The notes below the pieces were generated by a model. That model saw only the letters and a list, made by a program, of their open reading frames with translations, did not search any database and was not told the origin of the DNA. The position numbers and the translations under genes were made by a program. Positions 10,537-20,850 of a stretch of 64,000 nt of DNA are shown here, one piece after another. Positions within the stretch are counted from its first letter, which is position 1, and every line of letters starts with the position of its first letter. The stretch comes from Ophioderma brevispina (Eukaryota; Echinodermata; Ophiuroidea; Amphilepidida; Ophiodermatidae): NCBI GenBank assembly GCA_023653785.1, contig JAMKCH010041323.1, forward strand, positions 1 through 64,000, read 5' to 3'.

Positions 10537-11148
10537 TACATATTACACTAGAACTACATTATACTACTCCTACAAACTACACTACTACACCTACTATACT
10601 ACACTACTACTACAATTATACACTACGACCCGGGGACTACGACATACTACTACTACTACATACTACTACTACTACAACATGCTACTACTACATACTAATA
10701 ATTACTGTGCTACTACACGACATACTAACTACCTAGGCCTACTACACTACTACATTAGTACCATACATACGACGACTACATACTACGACTCCTCTCATAC
10801 TACACGTCTACATACGACTACTACATATTACTACTACATACTACGTACTACATACTAACCACTACATACTACACTACATACTACTACTACATACTACTAC
10901 TATTCATACTAACTACTTCTACATACTAATACTACATACTATATACAACTACATACTACTACTACATCACTACTATCTTCATACGACTACTCTACAACTA
11001 CTACCATATTACTACTACATACTACACCTACGACTACTACTACTATACTACTACATACTTCTACATACTAACTTACTACAACGACATACTACTACACTAC
11101 TACTACGTATAACATACTAAACTACTACTACACCTTCTACTACTACAT
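10537..11148. repeat. Imperfect (TAC)n/(CAT ACTA)n microsatellite, right segment
   Basis: About 610 bp of TAC triplets with interspersed CATACTA words. Same composition as 9163-9575. Confidence 0.9.
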
Positions 11149-12612
11149 ATACCCTGGGAGCTAGCAGACATTGTAACACATCTCAAGTACAAATGGTTAA
11201 GTGATTAAATATTTGAAGCCGGTCATCCCCCCTGAACGCGATTCTTAATTGCTGCAAGTGATTGCCTTAAGGAGAGGGCCATTGACAAGTTGTACAGGGC
11301 AAACATTTTTAAATTGACCCCCCCCCAGTTGAAAAAGTGTCCACCTTAGGTGCTACCCATCGGATTCAGAAAAGGTATAGTTGTACATCTACACCTAAAG
11401 TTTCATAGTTTAATAAGTCTAAAACCAGTTTGTACAGGGTAAAATTTGAAGTTGAGGGAAAACGTCTTAATTAGTGCATAACCATACCAATTTCCACTAA
11501 CCTGCTACACAGGCTAATAATAATATTGATATAATAATAATAATTTTAATAATAGAAAACACATCCATGGTAGTGAAATTAACCCATTACTCAAAGCTGA
11601 AGTTGGCTCACCTTGAGGAGCTTTCAGAGAGTCACAACTCTCCTTGTTCACTCTCATTAGTTGTACTGATGGTATTGTAGTGAATAAACAAATTTAAAAT
11701 CTATTTGTTTAGCATATTTGGTCAAAATTCTAGAAATCTTGCATGTGTTTGGAATGCGTTATAGGATGTAATTAAGTATTGTTAAACATACAATGTAATA
11801 ATTTAGCTTCGAGAAAGCTGATCTATGATTAGGCTTTCTCTGAATAGGCCTACATCTATGTCCTCTTCCTCAAAAACATCTGAATCTGCATCTGTATTTT
11901 ACATGAAATCCCATAAATGTGAAGAAATGTATTTACTACTAGCTGCTACTGCTACGCAAATAGTATGAAAGATAGTGAAGCACAAAATAATTAATAATAC
12001 ATATTTGAGGACACAGAATAAGATTTATAGACAGCCATCTATAACATCACAAGCGTAAACATTATTACCAGAATTGTAAAAATAGGTTATTTTGGTTTAA
12101 CATTACACTTAAGATTTAGTGTGTTCATTACTACGACCTTATGAGTGTACAAGTGTGTTACTACCACTAGTCAATGGCATCAGAGAAAACACACTCCAGA
12201 AAATATTAAAAATGATCATTGGCATTTCACCTATTTATTGGATTTATATTTTTTATTTAAGAATTTATTGTTCATTTATTTAAACAGATAAACAAAGGAT
12301 CGAGAGTTTTCCCCAATAAAAACCCAATTAAATGGCCACTTTTTCTTGTTTGATTATATTGGAGTTATGTAAAATATGACAGCCCAGGTTTTTCATATAT
12401 CCACACGGCCAACTATCCAACTTACAACGGTACGTGCATGATTAGAGAATTATTTTTTAGTGTCTTGCAAGGAAGCTCGGGGAAACTGTTCCCGAAAAGG
12501 GCTCGTTCTAAGTACCAAATAATAGTTAACTTAGCTTCACCTTTTTAGTCTATTTCGTAAAGAAGACTTGGGTTTTATTATTTGAACTTAAGCAACTGCA
12601 AATTCAAACCCA
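11149..12612. other. AT-rich DNA with a fragment related to the fold-back at 56381-56976
   Basis: 11290-11450 contains TTGTACAGGGCAAACATTTT, AGAAAAGGTATAGTTGT and GTTTGTACAGGGTAAAAT, which match in order words in the arms of the fold-back element at 56381-56976, so it is probably a decayed relative. 11515-11560 is a short (TAA)n-like run. I see nothing else. Confidence 0.4.
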
Positions 12613-12830
12613 GGCGCGGATCCAGGGGGGGTGTGGTGCCGGGGGTGCCTTGCACCCCCCCCCCCTGCCGCCGGAAATTTTTTGGACGGAAGTGATGCTG
12701 CACTTTGCCGCACTCACCCCGGCAGATTGTATTATAGGCTACTATCCATTGAAACACTTTGTATAACCATGTTAAACCAGCAACTATATTTTACTGTTTA
12801 TCATTATATATAAAAATGTTTCTATTAAAC
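12613..12830. mobile_element. Possible left end of a hAT-like element (CAGGCGCGGATCCAGG)
   Basis: CAGGCGCGGATCCAGGGGGG at 12613 has the form of terminal repeats of hAT-like MITEs in marine invertebrates (compare CAGGCGCGTAGCCAG at 60047). No matching inverted end was found downstream, so it is either a truncated copy or the edge of the tandem array that follows. Confidence 0.35.
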
Positions 12831-14000
12831 TTTGCATGGGAAAATGTGTTTTGAAATCGAACATCGCAAGGGTTCCGCTCGGAGGGGGACACACCCTCCC
12901 GCACCTACACCGCCAGCCAGCTTGAATATATACTAACTCTGCATGGGCACTCCATGCTTTTCAAACAAAACTTAACCATCAACTATAGTTTACTTTTTTA
13001 CACTGCTGATCATACCTATAAGCATATTTCATTTTGTTTCATCAAAGCTTGATATACGAATCCTAGAACACTTAATGCCTAATTCAACAACACTTCATCA
13101 TCAACTATATATGTTACTTTTTTCAAATGCTGATCATACCTATAATAAGCCCCATTAAAAGCATATATACACATGTAAGTGAACCACTTATCAAGTTGTT
13201 TCTATCGAATTTGCACTTGGGAAATGTGTTTTGGAAAGTAAATATTGACAGGTTTCTGCGCTTCGCGCGGAGGGGGGATCTCCGCACCCACCCCCGGACA
13301 GCTTGAAATAAGATCTCTGCATGGACACTTTATGCTTAATTCCAAAGTTTTGAATTTTGTTGAACAAATTTTTTTTTTAAATGCGGACATACTTATAAGC
13401 AATATTTCATGTTTCCATCAAATTGCATGGAAAATGTGTTTTTGGAAAGCGACATTGCAAGCTTCCGCGCTTTGTGCGCTCGGGAGGGGGTAGAACCCCT
13501 CCCGCAAACCACCCCATACAGCTTGATATACGAACTCTCCATGAACACTTTTGAAATTCAAACAAACTTAACCCATCAACTGGCCTATATTTTACCTTTT
13601 TAAACTGCCAACATACCTCATAATTTAAGTGAACCACTTATAACTTTCAAATTGTTTCTGGCAAATGCATGGGGAACATGTGTTTTGGAAGCAATATTGC
13701 ACAAGGGTTCTGCGCTTTGCGGCCCGGGGGCCGGGCGGTAGTGGGGAACCCCCTCCCGCACCCACCCGCCGGGCAGCTTTGATATACGAACCTCCATGAA
13801 CACTGTATGTTAATTCAACCAAACTTAACCTATAACTATATTTTACTAATTAAAAATGTCATACCTATAACATTATAAAGTAACCCTTAAGAAATTTCAA
13901 ATTGTTTTTTATATCAAATTTGGCATGGGAAAATGTGTTTTGGAAAGTACGGTTGTCAAGAGTTTCAGCGCACAACCCCCCTCACTGCCGCAAACACCCT
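12831..14000. repeat. Tandem array, unit about 210-260 bp, with GC-rich hairpin core
   Basis: Units start at TGCATGGGAAAATGTGTTTT-like words at about 12831, 13212, 13424, 13665 and 13921 (the first unit is lengthened by a partial internal duplication). Each has, in order, TGTGTTTTGGAAAG, a GC-rich block (TTCCGCGCTTTGCGCGC or similar, then CCCTCCCGCACCCACC), CAGCTTGATATACGAAC, CACTTTATGC, AACTTAACCATCAACTATA and CATACCTATAA. The GC block can fold on itself. Repeated short open frames on both strands are produced by this periodicity. Confidence 0.85.
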
Positions 14001-14463
14001 TCGCGCGAACTTGCAAGGTGCCATGACTATTCCTAACCCCCCCCCCCCATATCAGTGGCCTAACATAAAAAACTGACCAAATGAGGTCAACCCGCCACAA
14101 AAAAAACAAACACGTCCTCAAGTAAGGCAATAAAAAAATCCGCCTATGAACTTGAAGGAAAAAAACTGCCTCCAAAGCCAGACGAAAAAAAAAATGCCCT
14201 CCCCAAACTTTCCACCCCCCCCCCCCTGAATCTAATGGTGCGTCCTTACAACAGCCGATAGAGCTACTCGATCATTTATTTCGGACGCTTGGTACTTGCT
14301 ACCTAATTCTTACACTTTACTTGACCTTTCGTCGTTCAAACTTCCCCGTGGCCTCGGCGGTGAACGGTTTACTCCACTTTTAATTTTGATATAAACTTAT
14401 ATACTCGAAGTCCTGATCAATTGTACTCAAACAGTGAACTCTTTCAGCGCACTTACATATAAA
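14001..14463. other. C-rich then unassigned sequence
   Basis: Several poly-C runs (about 14035-14049 and 14213-14226) and A-rich stretches, then unassigned sequence. No coding or repeat assignment. Confidence 0.35.
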
Positions 14464-14660
14464 AGGCCCAAAAAAAAAACAACAAGTTTGTCTCAGAAGA
14501 AATGGTGAAAAATGCTATGCGAAATGCGTTTTTTTGTTTTTTTAGAAAAATGCTAATGCGAAAAGCGGTTTTTCGTTTTTATAATGCATTTTTGACCCAC
14601 TTTTTTTCAATTTTTCGGCCGCGGTCTTCTGAGACAAACTTGTTTTGTTTTTCTTGGCCT
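14464..14660. mobile_element. Small MITE with AGGCCAAGAAAAA-type inverted ends
   Basis: The left AGGCCCAAAAAA...AACAAGTTTGTCTCAGAAGA and the right end, reverse complemented, show AACAAGTTTGTCTCAGAAGA with AGGCCAAGAAAAA at the tip, giving arms of about 36 bp. The 125-bp interior is T-rich with direct repeats of AATGCTAATGCGAAAAGCG-like words. No clear target duplication. Confidence 0.8.
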
Positions 14661-14880
14661 AAGTTAATGAACATTTCCCCCTCAACTACATTGGGAAAGT
14701 TTTGATTGCCATAAAAAATGAAGACCTTCCGCGCTTCGCGCGGAAGGGGGGATACCCTCCCGCCCCCCCCCCTCGCCGCTACGCGGCGCCTGTCTGCTAT
14801 TACATCCAAGCAAAATTTAAAATTTATCTTGGCACCCCCCCGCCAGTGAGGTCTTGACGCCCCTGATTTCACCAAACTGC
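14661..14880. repeat. Diverged extra unit of the 12.8-14.0 kb tandem array
   Basis: Around 14715-14765 the words TTCCGCGCTTCGCGCGGAAG and ACCCTCCCGC repeat the GC-rich core of the array. The remainder is diverged, ending in a C-rich stretch. Confidence 0.55.
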
Positions 14881-15836
14881 ACACTGAGAACATGCGCCGC
14901 CAATATCAGACTCATTCGATAGAATCTCCTTTAAAAAGTTTTAGTGTATGCAGTTTTTTTCGTATACTGTTTCCCATAAACCGTTTATGATTTATTTATA
15001 GGCCTAACACGTACGGCGTGCCAGAAATTGGCATAGAAACAATAAGCCGTATATTTTCTATTTTTACCAACAAATATTACTTTCCCATTCAAGTTCACTT
15101 TTTCCATAAAAAACATACATCAAATGACATCAAACCAAAAACAAACCATGGAGAAGTAGGCAGATAACCCATTAAGGCCTGAGAATAAACTACCACTTAA
15201 AAATAAAATACCAGAAATGGAACTGGATTGTGAAGAAATGATATAAAGAGAATCCCAGAATTGGGAGAAATCACATAATGTGTGTGAAAAATACCTCAAG
15301 ATTTACTTCCTATTGCATGATTCTGTTCCATGTTTTGTACCCGTCCTTTGACCAAAAAAAATTATTATTTATTTAATTTAAATTTTTAAAAATTTAAGGG
15401 TTTTGAAAGGGTGTTTTTTTTACTCATTACAAAATAACCGTTGAGTGTTTAAGCTGACTTTAAGCATGCCATACTATTATATCTATTGAAGGATTATATT
15501 TCTATAATTATTTTGTGCTACTTAAAAATTAGGGTTAGTTGTACGTTGGTATTCACCAATTACATGACGTGGTTTATGTTGTATAGATATTAGACAAATT
15601 TTCAAGAAATGCAACATGCCATTTAAGTTCCAAATTGATAAAAAGCCTCACAACTTGTTACATTTTTTATTTCTAATTAACTCTAACCCCACTCACTTGG
15701 GTTCATTTTAATCAATATTTTGAATTATATGCGAAGGCGCGAAGCATGGCGTTTCCTTTGTTTCCTTCTTTTTTCTATTTGTTGTGATTTATTAATTGTT
15801 TAAAAAATTTCCCCCCCCCTCCTTGTTTGTTGTTTG
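14881..15836. other. No recognisable feature
   Basis: AT-rich sequence without coding potential or repeat structure that I can see, ending in a poly-C run near 15810. Confidence 0.4.
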
Positions 15837-15984
15837 TATGTGTGTGTGTGCATGTGTGTGTATGTGTGTGCAAGTGTTAGTGCATGTGTGTGCGTGTATC
15901 ATTCGTGCGTGTGTGTGTTTAAATTGTGTGTTGTGTTTTTGTGTGCGTGTGTGCCTGTGTGGGTGTACATGTGTGGGTGCATGT
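15837..15984. repeat. (TG)n-rich microsatellite
   Basis: Interrupted TGTG/GTGC dinucleotide repeat of about 150 bp. The Cys/Val-rich frame across it is an artefact of the dinucleotide. Confidence 0.9.
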
Positions 15985-17225
15985 AATATAAATAATATTT
16001 ATTTGAATTACTTGCAAATCATAAACAGAAAGTGAATAATTACTACAAAATTTGACATTGCAAAAGCAAGTAATTCTGGATAAGAAATGGTTGCATGAAC
16101 CCGATCACAAAATGCTCTCATATCCAAAAAGAAAAACAAAACAAATATACATGCACAGAGAACAAGATCAAATGGTTTAAGGAAACCAAGGAGAATAGCA
16201 AGGCAAATGTATGCCCAGTTAAAAGTTTAATCAATGATAACTGACTGAGAACACACAATTACCCTGCCTATATCAAAATTTGTTTCCAAAATGAACATAT
16301 AAACCAAAAAAAAACACCCCTTATTTCAATCAACATTAATTTTCAAACTAAAACAGTGTTATTTCCAGCCGCTTTAAAGTTATAAAATGATTGACAACAC
16401 GCAGATCAGATCGGATTTCATTCCAGAGACGTTAGGGTGGAGGGAAATAAACATAGAATTGAAGAAGAAGAAGTCCTTGCAGATTGGTGGCAAAGCTAGT
16501 ACTCTTGCAATTTGCTATGTTGAAGCAAAGAATCAAAAGAAGCAGGGTCAAATCATTTAAAATCTTAAAACCGAGAACCAAGCCTTTGAATTTTGAAAGC
16601 ATCTTCAAGCCTGACTAAGATCAAATCAAAAGTCTGCTCAGTGAGGGGGGCGAGCGTACTTGTAATGTTGGTGTTGTTGCGCGCATGTGTGGATGTGTAC
16701 GTGGTTCACTTTACTTAAATCACTAATTCGTACAAAATCACATTTATGTACACAAATCTCACCAAATACACTAATAGCAACACCAGCTATACTTTTGTGA
16801 GATTTTGTGAGTTCAATGGCGTTAGGGTTATTAAATTCATTGCACATGCTTTACTTGAAATTTTACCTATGAGGTAATGAGTTACGATCGTAGCCCGAAC
16901 GAAAAGTGGTAATATTGTCCGTGGACAATCATAACTAGGGCTAGTGATCCGCAACTACCGCGATTACCGCAAACCTACAATTTAAACCTATGCAATTTAA
17001 AAAACAAATTTCAAAATAAAAACATACTCTAACTTGGACCGAACCTGAGTGGGGGTTCATTCACATCGTAAGTAAGAGAGACCTTGCCGCTAAACCACGA
17101 GGCATTTGACGACAGCTTCCGTTTTTTATACCATTTATCACACTCTTATTAACTTCTGTATTCATTCATACCTATTGCGTCATACCATGATAGGACTACA
17201 GTAGCGGAGGACAATGGTTACTTTC
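15985..17225. other. No recognisable feature
   Basis: AT-rich sequence. A short frame on the minus strand (16638-16847) has no motif. 16860-17000 has several short self-complementary words but no defined element. Confidence 0.35.
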
Positions 17226-17592
17226 ACTGGTGTAAAAGGAACTATAGTCCGATAGAAACTATAGTCCGGTTAAACTATATAAAAACCTAGAAACTAATAT
17301 TGAAGTAAGGACTACTATTTCTAGAGAGAGGGGTCCACGCGGTGAAGACTATTGACCCTGGAAGCCTTGGTCCGGGGTATAAAAACTAGCAACATTAAAA
17401 CAAGGACTGTTATTCCTAGGAACAGGGGTCCACAGGATGAAGATCACTGACCCTAGAAGCCATGGTCCTGAGGACCGCTCGGTTCTGTAGTCCGGTTAGG
17501 GCTATTGTTCCGAGGGACAGGGGTCCTTGTCCCTAGGAACCACATTCCCCCGGGCTATATCTCCAGGGGGACTATATCTCCTTTCACGCCGG
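17226..17592. mobile_element. MITE of the ATAGTCC family with internal tandem duplication
   Basis: The left end CTGGTGTAAAAGGAACTATA and the right end, reverse complement CCGGCGTGAAAGGAGATATA, both run on into AGTCC. The interior repeats a unit of about 110 bp with the words AGGGGTCCACNNGGTGAAGA, GACCCTGGAAGCC and CAAGGACTGTTATTCC. The same ends appear at 7820 and at 63793-63978. Confidence 0.7.
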
Positions 17593-17715
17593 CCTAAATA
17601 TCAAATTTCCCAAGCAATTCCAGATATATGTTTGGGTGAATACCTAATAGAGTAGTCAAGGTGTCACATTTTGGGTGTCACATTGGTAGTCCATGAATAA
17701 CATGACTCACGACTC
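17593..17715. other. Unassigned spacer
   Basis: Short stretch between the MITE and the tandem repeat; nothing recognised. Confidence 0.3.
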
Positions 17716-18166
17716 ATCTGACAGTTTTGAGAATATTGCTGTTGAAATCCTTGACCTAAAAAACATCCACTTTGTCACCAAAATCGTCATCATAGGTGCT
17801 GTATAGCATGAAGTATAAAGGATTTTGCCTTTTATATGTTGACCATCTTGGAAAATAGTGACGTATGAAAACTTCCATTACTTTATATTCATCTGACAGT
17901 TTTGTAAAAAGTTTTATTGAACTACCTGACCCTTAAAATCTTTAATTTGACACCACAATGTCAATAAAATGTCAGCCATCTTGCAAAATATCGGCACATG
18001 CAACATTTTACAGTTTTGGGAATAGTTTTATTGAACTCTTTGGCCCAGAAAAAAAACATGTTTGACACCAAAATTGTCTTCTTAGGTGTTTTTGGCTTTA
18101 AGATGGCTTCCGTTTTGGAAAATGGCGTCGTATGCAAATTGCCACCACTTTTAATTTGTCATCACC
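17716..18166. repeat. Three diverged tandem units of about 120-175 bp
   Basis: CATCTGACAGTTTTG recurs at about 17716 and 17890, and TTACAGTTTTGGGAATAG at about 18009. Each is followed by TTATTGAACT-like, TTTGACACCAAAAT-like and CATCTTGGAAAATA-like words. Units are about 174, 119 and 158 bp. The array lies just outside the palindrome that begins at 18273. Confidence 0.65.
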
Positions 18167-18272
18167 CGTTTTCATGAACTCCACATCCCTAAGGTCAATT
18201 TTAGCTATGATGACAAATGTTATTATTCCGGCCCCGGTACCACTCTCCTAACTGTTTGCTGCTGCAGCACTA

Positions 18273-20480
18273 CAGGTCATAACTAATCTACTTTCCTACC
18301 ACATATTCACTAGTATTTTTATGTTGTATATACTATATTCTTCAAAATAAGCTTTTTGGACACGCTGAGTTTTTACTTAAAAACAATATGGCGGCCAAAA
18401 TACAAATTCTTACTAAAAATGGCTAAAACCTTTTTTTTTCGTTGAGAAATTCACACATAAACTCTTAATTCCCCATTTTAATTTACAAACACATTGCTCT
18501 TTGCTTTTGACAAAGTGAAATTCAAATTATTGATAGAATTTAAAATGGCCACCACAAACGCTCAATACATTGATGGATTGCCTTAAGTTTATTCTTAAGG
18601 ATTTTATCGTAATATAACTGATGCATTGTTAACTTATTGTTGAGCTACTACAAAAAGCATATAGGGCTATCATTGTTTCTCAAAATGGCGGCTAAAAAAA
18701 TCAAAATGTAAAGTAATGTATTACTTTAACTGTATTGTTGGGAATTATTTCGTTCTCTAAATGGTGTTATTACAATTATTTATTACTAAATTAAATATAG
18801 CTACTGGTTATCTTAAAAACAGCTGGAAAATTCAAGATGGCTAACAAATCCATGTAAAATACACGATTTTAGTCGATTTTTAGTCAAAAATTGCATTTTG
18901 GCCGCCATTTGTATTTCTTATGGCAGTCATTTTGAGTATATGGATAGCCCATAGGTGTAATTTAATCATGTATCCATGATCATATCTAAAGAATATAACG
19001 TTATTGTTATGCTTACTTGTATATAACTATTTTGGCAGCTATTTTGACTTCTTTGTGTTACGACCGCAAACAAATAGACATTTTGCTTTGTAGATGCAAA
19101 GACCTATGCCCTTGTACATTAAGAGCCAATTTTTGAGTTTTGTGTACGTGTTTTTGATGGGTATAAACATTTTTAGCTCATTTTGGGTCAAAATTGGTAT
19201 TTTGGCCGCCATTTTCTTTAAAATTTAAAATTCAGGGTGGCCCAAAAGCTTATTATAAATCATATTCTTATACAACATAAAAGCACTCCTGAAAAGTGGC
19301 AAGAGATAGTTTAGATATGACCTGGGGGTACACTGCTTTTGAGCATGTGGGAGGAAATTAGTTTAGTAGTTTAGACGAGGGATGATACTTCAAACATAAT
19401 TAACATGTTTCCTGAATCATATTTACTAGTGTTTTAAGGTTGCAAAGCAATATTGCTTCAAATACGCTTTTGGGCCACAGTGAAATCTTACTTGAAAACA
19501 AAATGGCGGCCAAATACCAATTGTGACCAAAAATTAGCTAACAATTATAAAATGCACTCATAAAATCAATATTTACCCACTTTAATGTACGAAAGCGTAG
19601 ATCTTTGCAGCTACACAATAAAACTTTCAATATGTTGACCACGTAACCCAAAATACTTAAAAAATGGCCGTCACAAACGCTAAATACAATAAGCTAACTA
19701 TACGTTTAATCCTTACATATAAGCGTAATTTTAATAATGCATTATTAAATAATTGTTGAACAACTACCAGAAAAACTATGGACTATAATTTTGCCCAAAA
19801 TGGGGGCCAATAAGAAATACAAATGGCGGTCAAAATGCAATTTTTTGACTAGAAATCGAATAAAATAGTGTATTCTACATGAATTTGTTAGCCATCTTGA
19901 ATTGTCCAGCTGTTTTTAAGATAATCGGTAGCTATTATAATTTAGTAATAAATAATTGTAATAACACCATTTAGAGAACGAATAATTCCCAACAATACAG
20001 TTAAAGTAATACATTACTGTAATTAACCTAAATATCAGCCATTTTGAATTCTTTTAGTCGCCATTTTGAGAAACAATGATAGCCCTATATGCTTTCTTGT
20101 AGAAGCTCAACAATAAGTTAACAATGCATCAGTTATATTACGATAATATCCTTAAGATAAGGCTTAAGGCAATTCATCATCAATGTATTATGCGTTTGTG
20201 GTGGCCATTTTGAATTCTCATTTTGAATTTCACTTTGTCAAATGCAAAGAGTAATGTGTTTGTATATAAAATAAAATGGGGAATTAAGAGTTTTTGTGTG
20301 AATTTCTCAAAGGAAAAAATACGGTTTTAGCCATTTTTAGTAAGAATTTGTATTTTGGCCGCCATGTTGTTTTAAGTAAAAAATCAGGGTGGCCCAAAAG
20401 CTTATTTTGAAGAATATAGTATATACAACATAAAAATACTAGTGAATATGTGGTAGGAAAGTAGATTAGTTATGACCTGG
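18273..20480. repeat. Compound palindrome: about 700-bp outer inverted arms plus inner diverged arms
   Basis: The outer left arm (about 18273-18960) and the outer right arm (about 19790-20480) are inverted copies over their whole length with few changes: AGGTCATAACTAATCTACTT at the left matches AAGTAGATTAGTTATGACCT at the right, and matching blocks continue (CATTGATGGATTGCCTTAAG, TGATAGCCCTATATGC). The inner parts (about 18960-19360 and 19400-19790) also pair with each other, and each is a diverged, inverted relative of part of its own outer arm; compare AGGGTGGCCCAAAAGCTTAT at 19234 and 20385. The word TGGCGGCC/GGCCGCCA recurs in each part. No transposase is visible. Confidence 0.85.
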
Positions 20481-20640
20481 AATGTACCTGTCTACAAACC
20501 CTTTGTGCTCAAACTACATTTTATAACGCATGTTAGATTTTATGTAGTGGTGTATTCAAGGCTGACTCAGAGCTTTTGAAATACAATTTTTGGTGTATTA
20601 ATTAGATTAATTAATTAGCCAACTAGAACTGAACATAGTC
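20481..20640. other. Unassigned spacer
   Basis: Nothing recognised. Confidence 0.3.
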
Positions 20641-20850
20641 ACCTTAATGCCCAATTCCAAAGTTTGAGATGAATCATTTTTTTCGTTTTCATGCAGTAAA
20701 CATTTATGTAGAGTATAAGAGTGGCATAGGATACTGCATGTATAACAAAAATCCGGATCCGGCCAGGCATTGTGTATAATTATGAAAAAAAAAAAGATTT
20801 GTTTGAAAATTGAGGGCGCCCTCCTCAGGAAATCTCTGACTGTCTTTAAT
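20641..20850. repeat. Dispersed repeat copy, partner at 32646-32935
   Basis: The words TTTGAGATGAATC, TGCAGTAAACAT, TAACAAAAATCCGGATCCGG and GAAAATTGAGGGCGCCCTCC match in order and orientation those at 32646-32935 (TTTGAGATGAATC, TGCAGTAAACAT, TAACAAAATTTCCGGATGCGG, GAAAATCGAGGGCTCCTC). The second copy carries about 80 extra bases. The family is not identified. Confidence 0.7.

Noticed and set aside
12631..13822. Several short frames on both strands in the tandem array
   Set aside because: They recur with the repeat period and have no domain similarity or start context.
15796..16035. Cys/Val-rich small protein frame
   Set aside because: Produced by a TG dinucleotide repeat.
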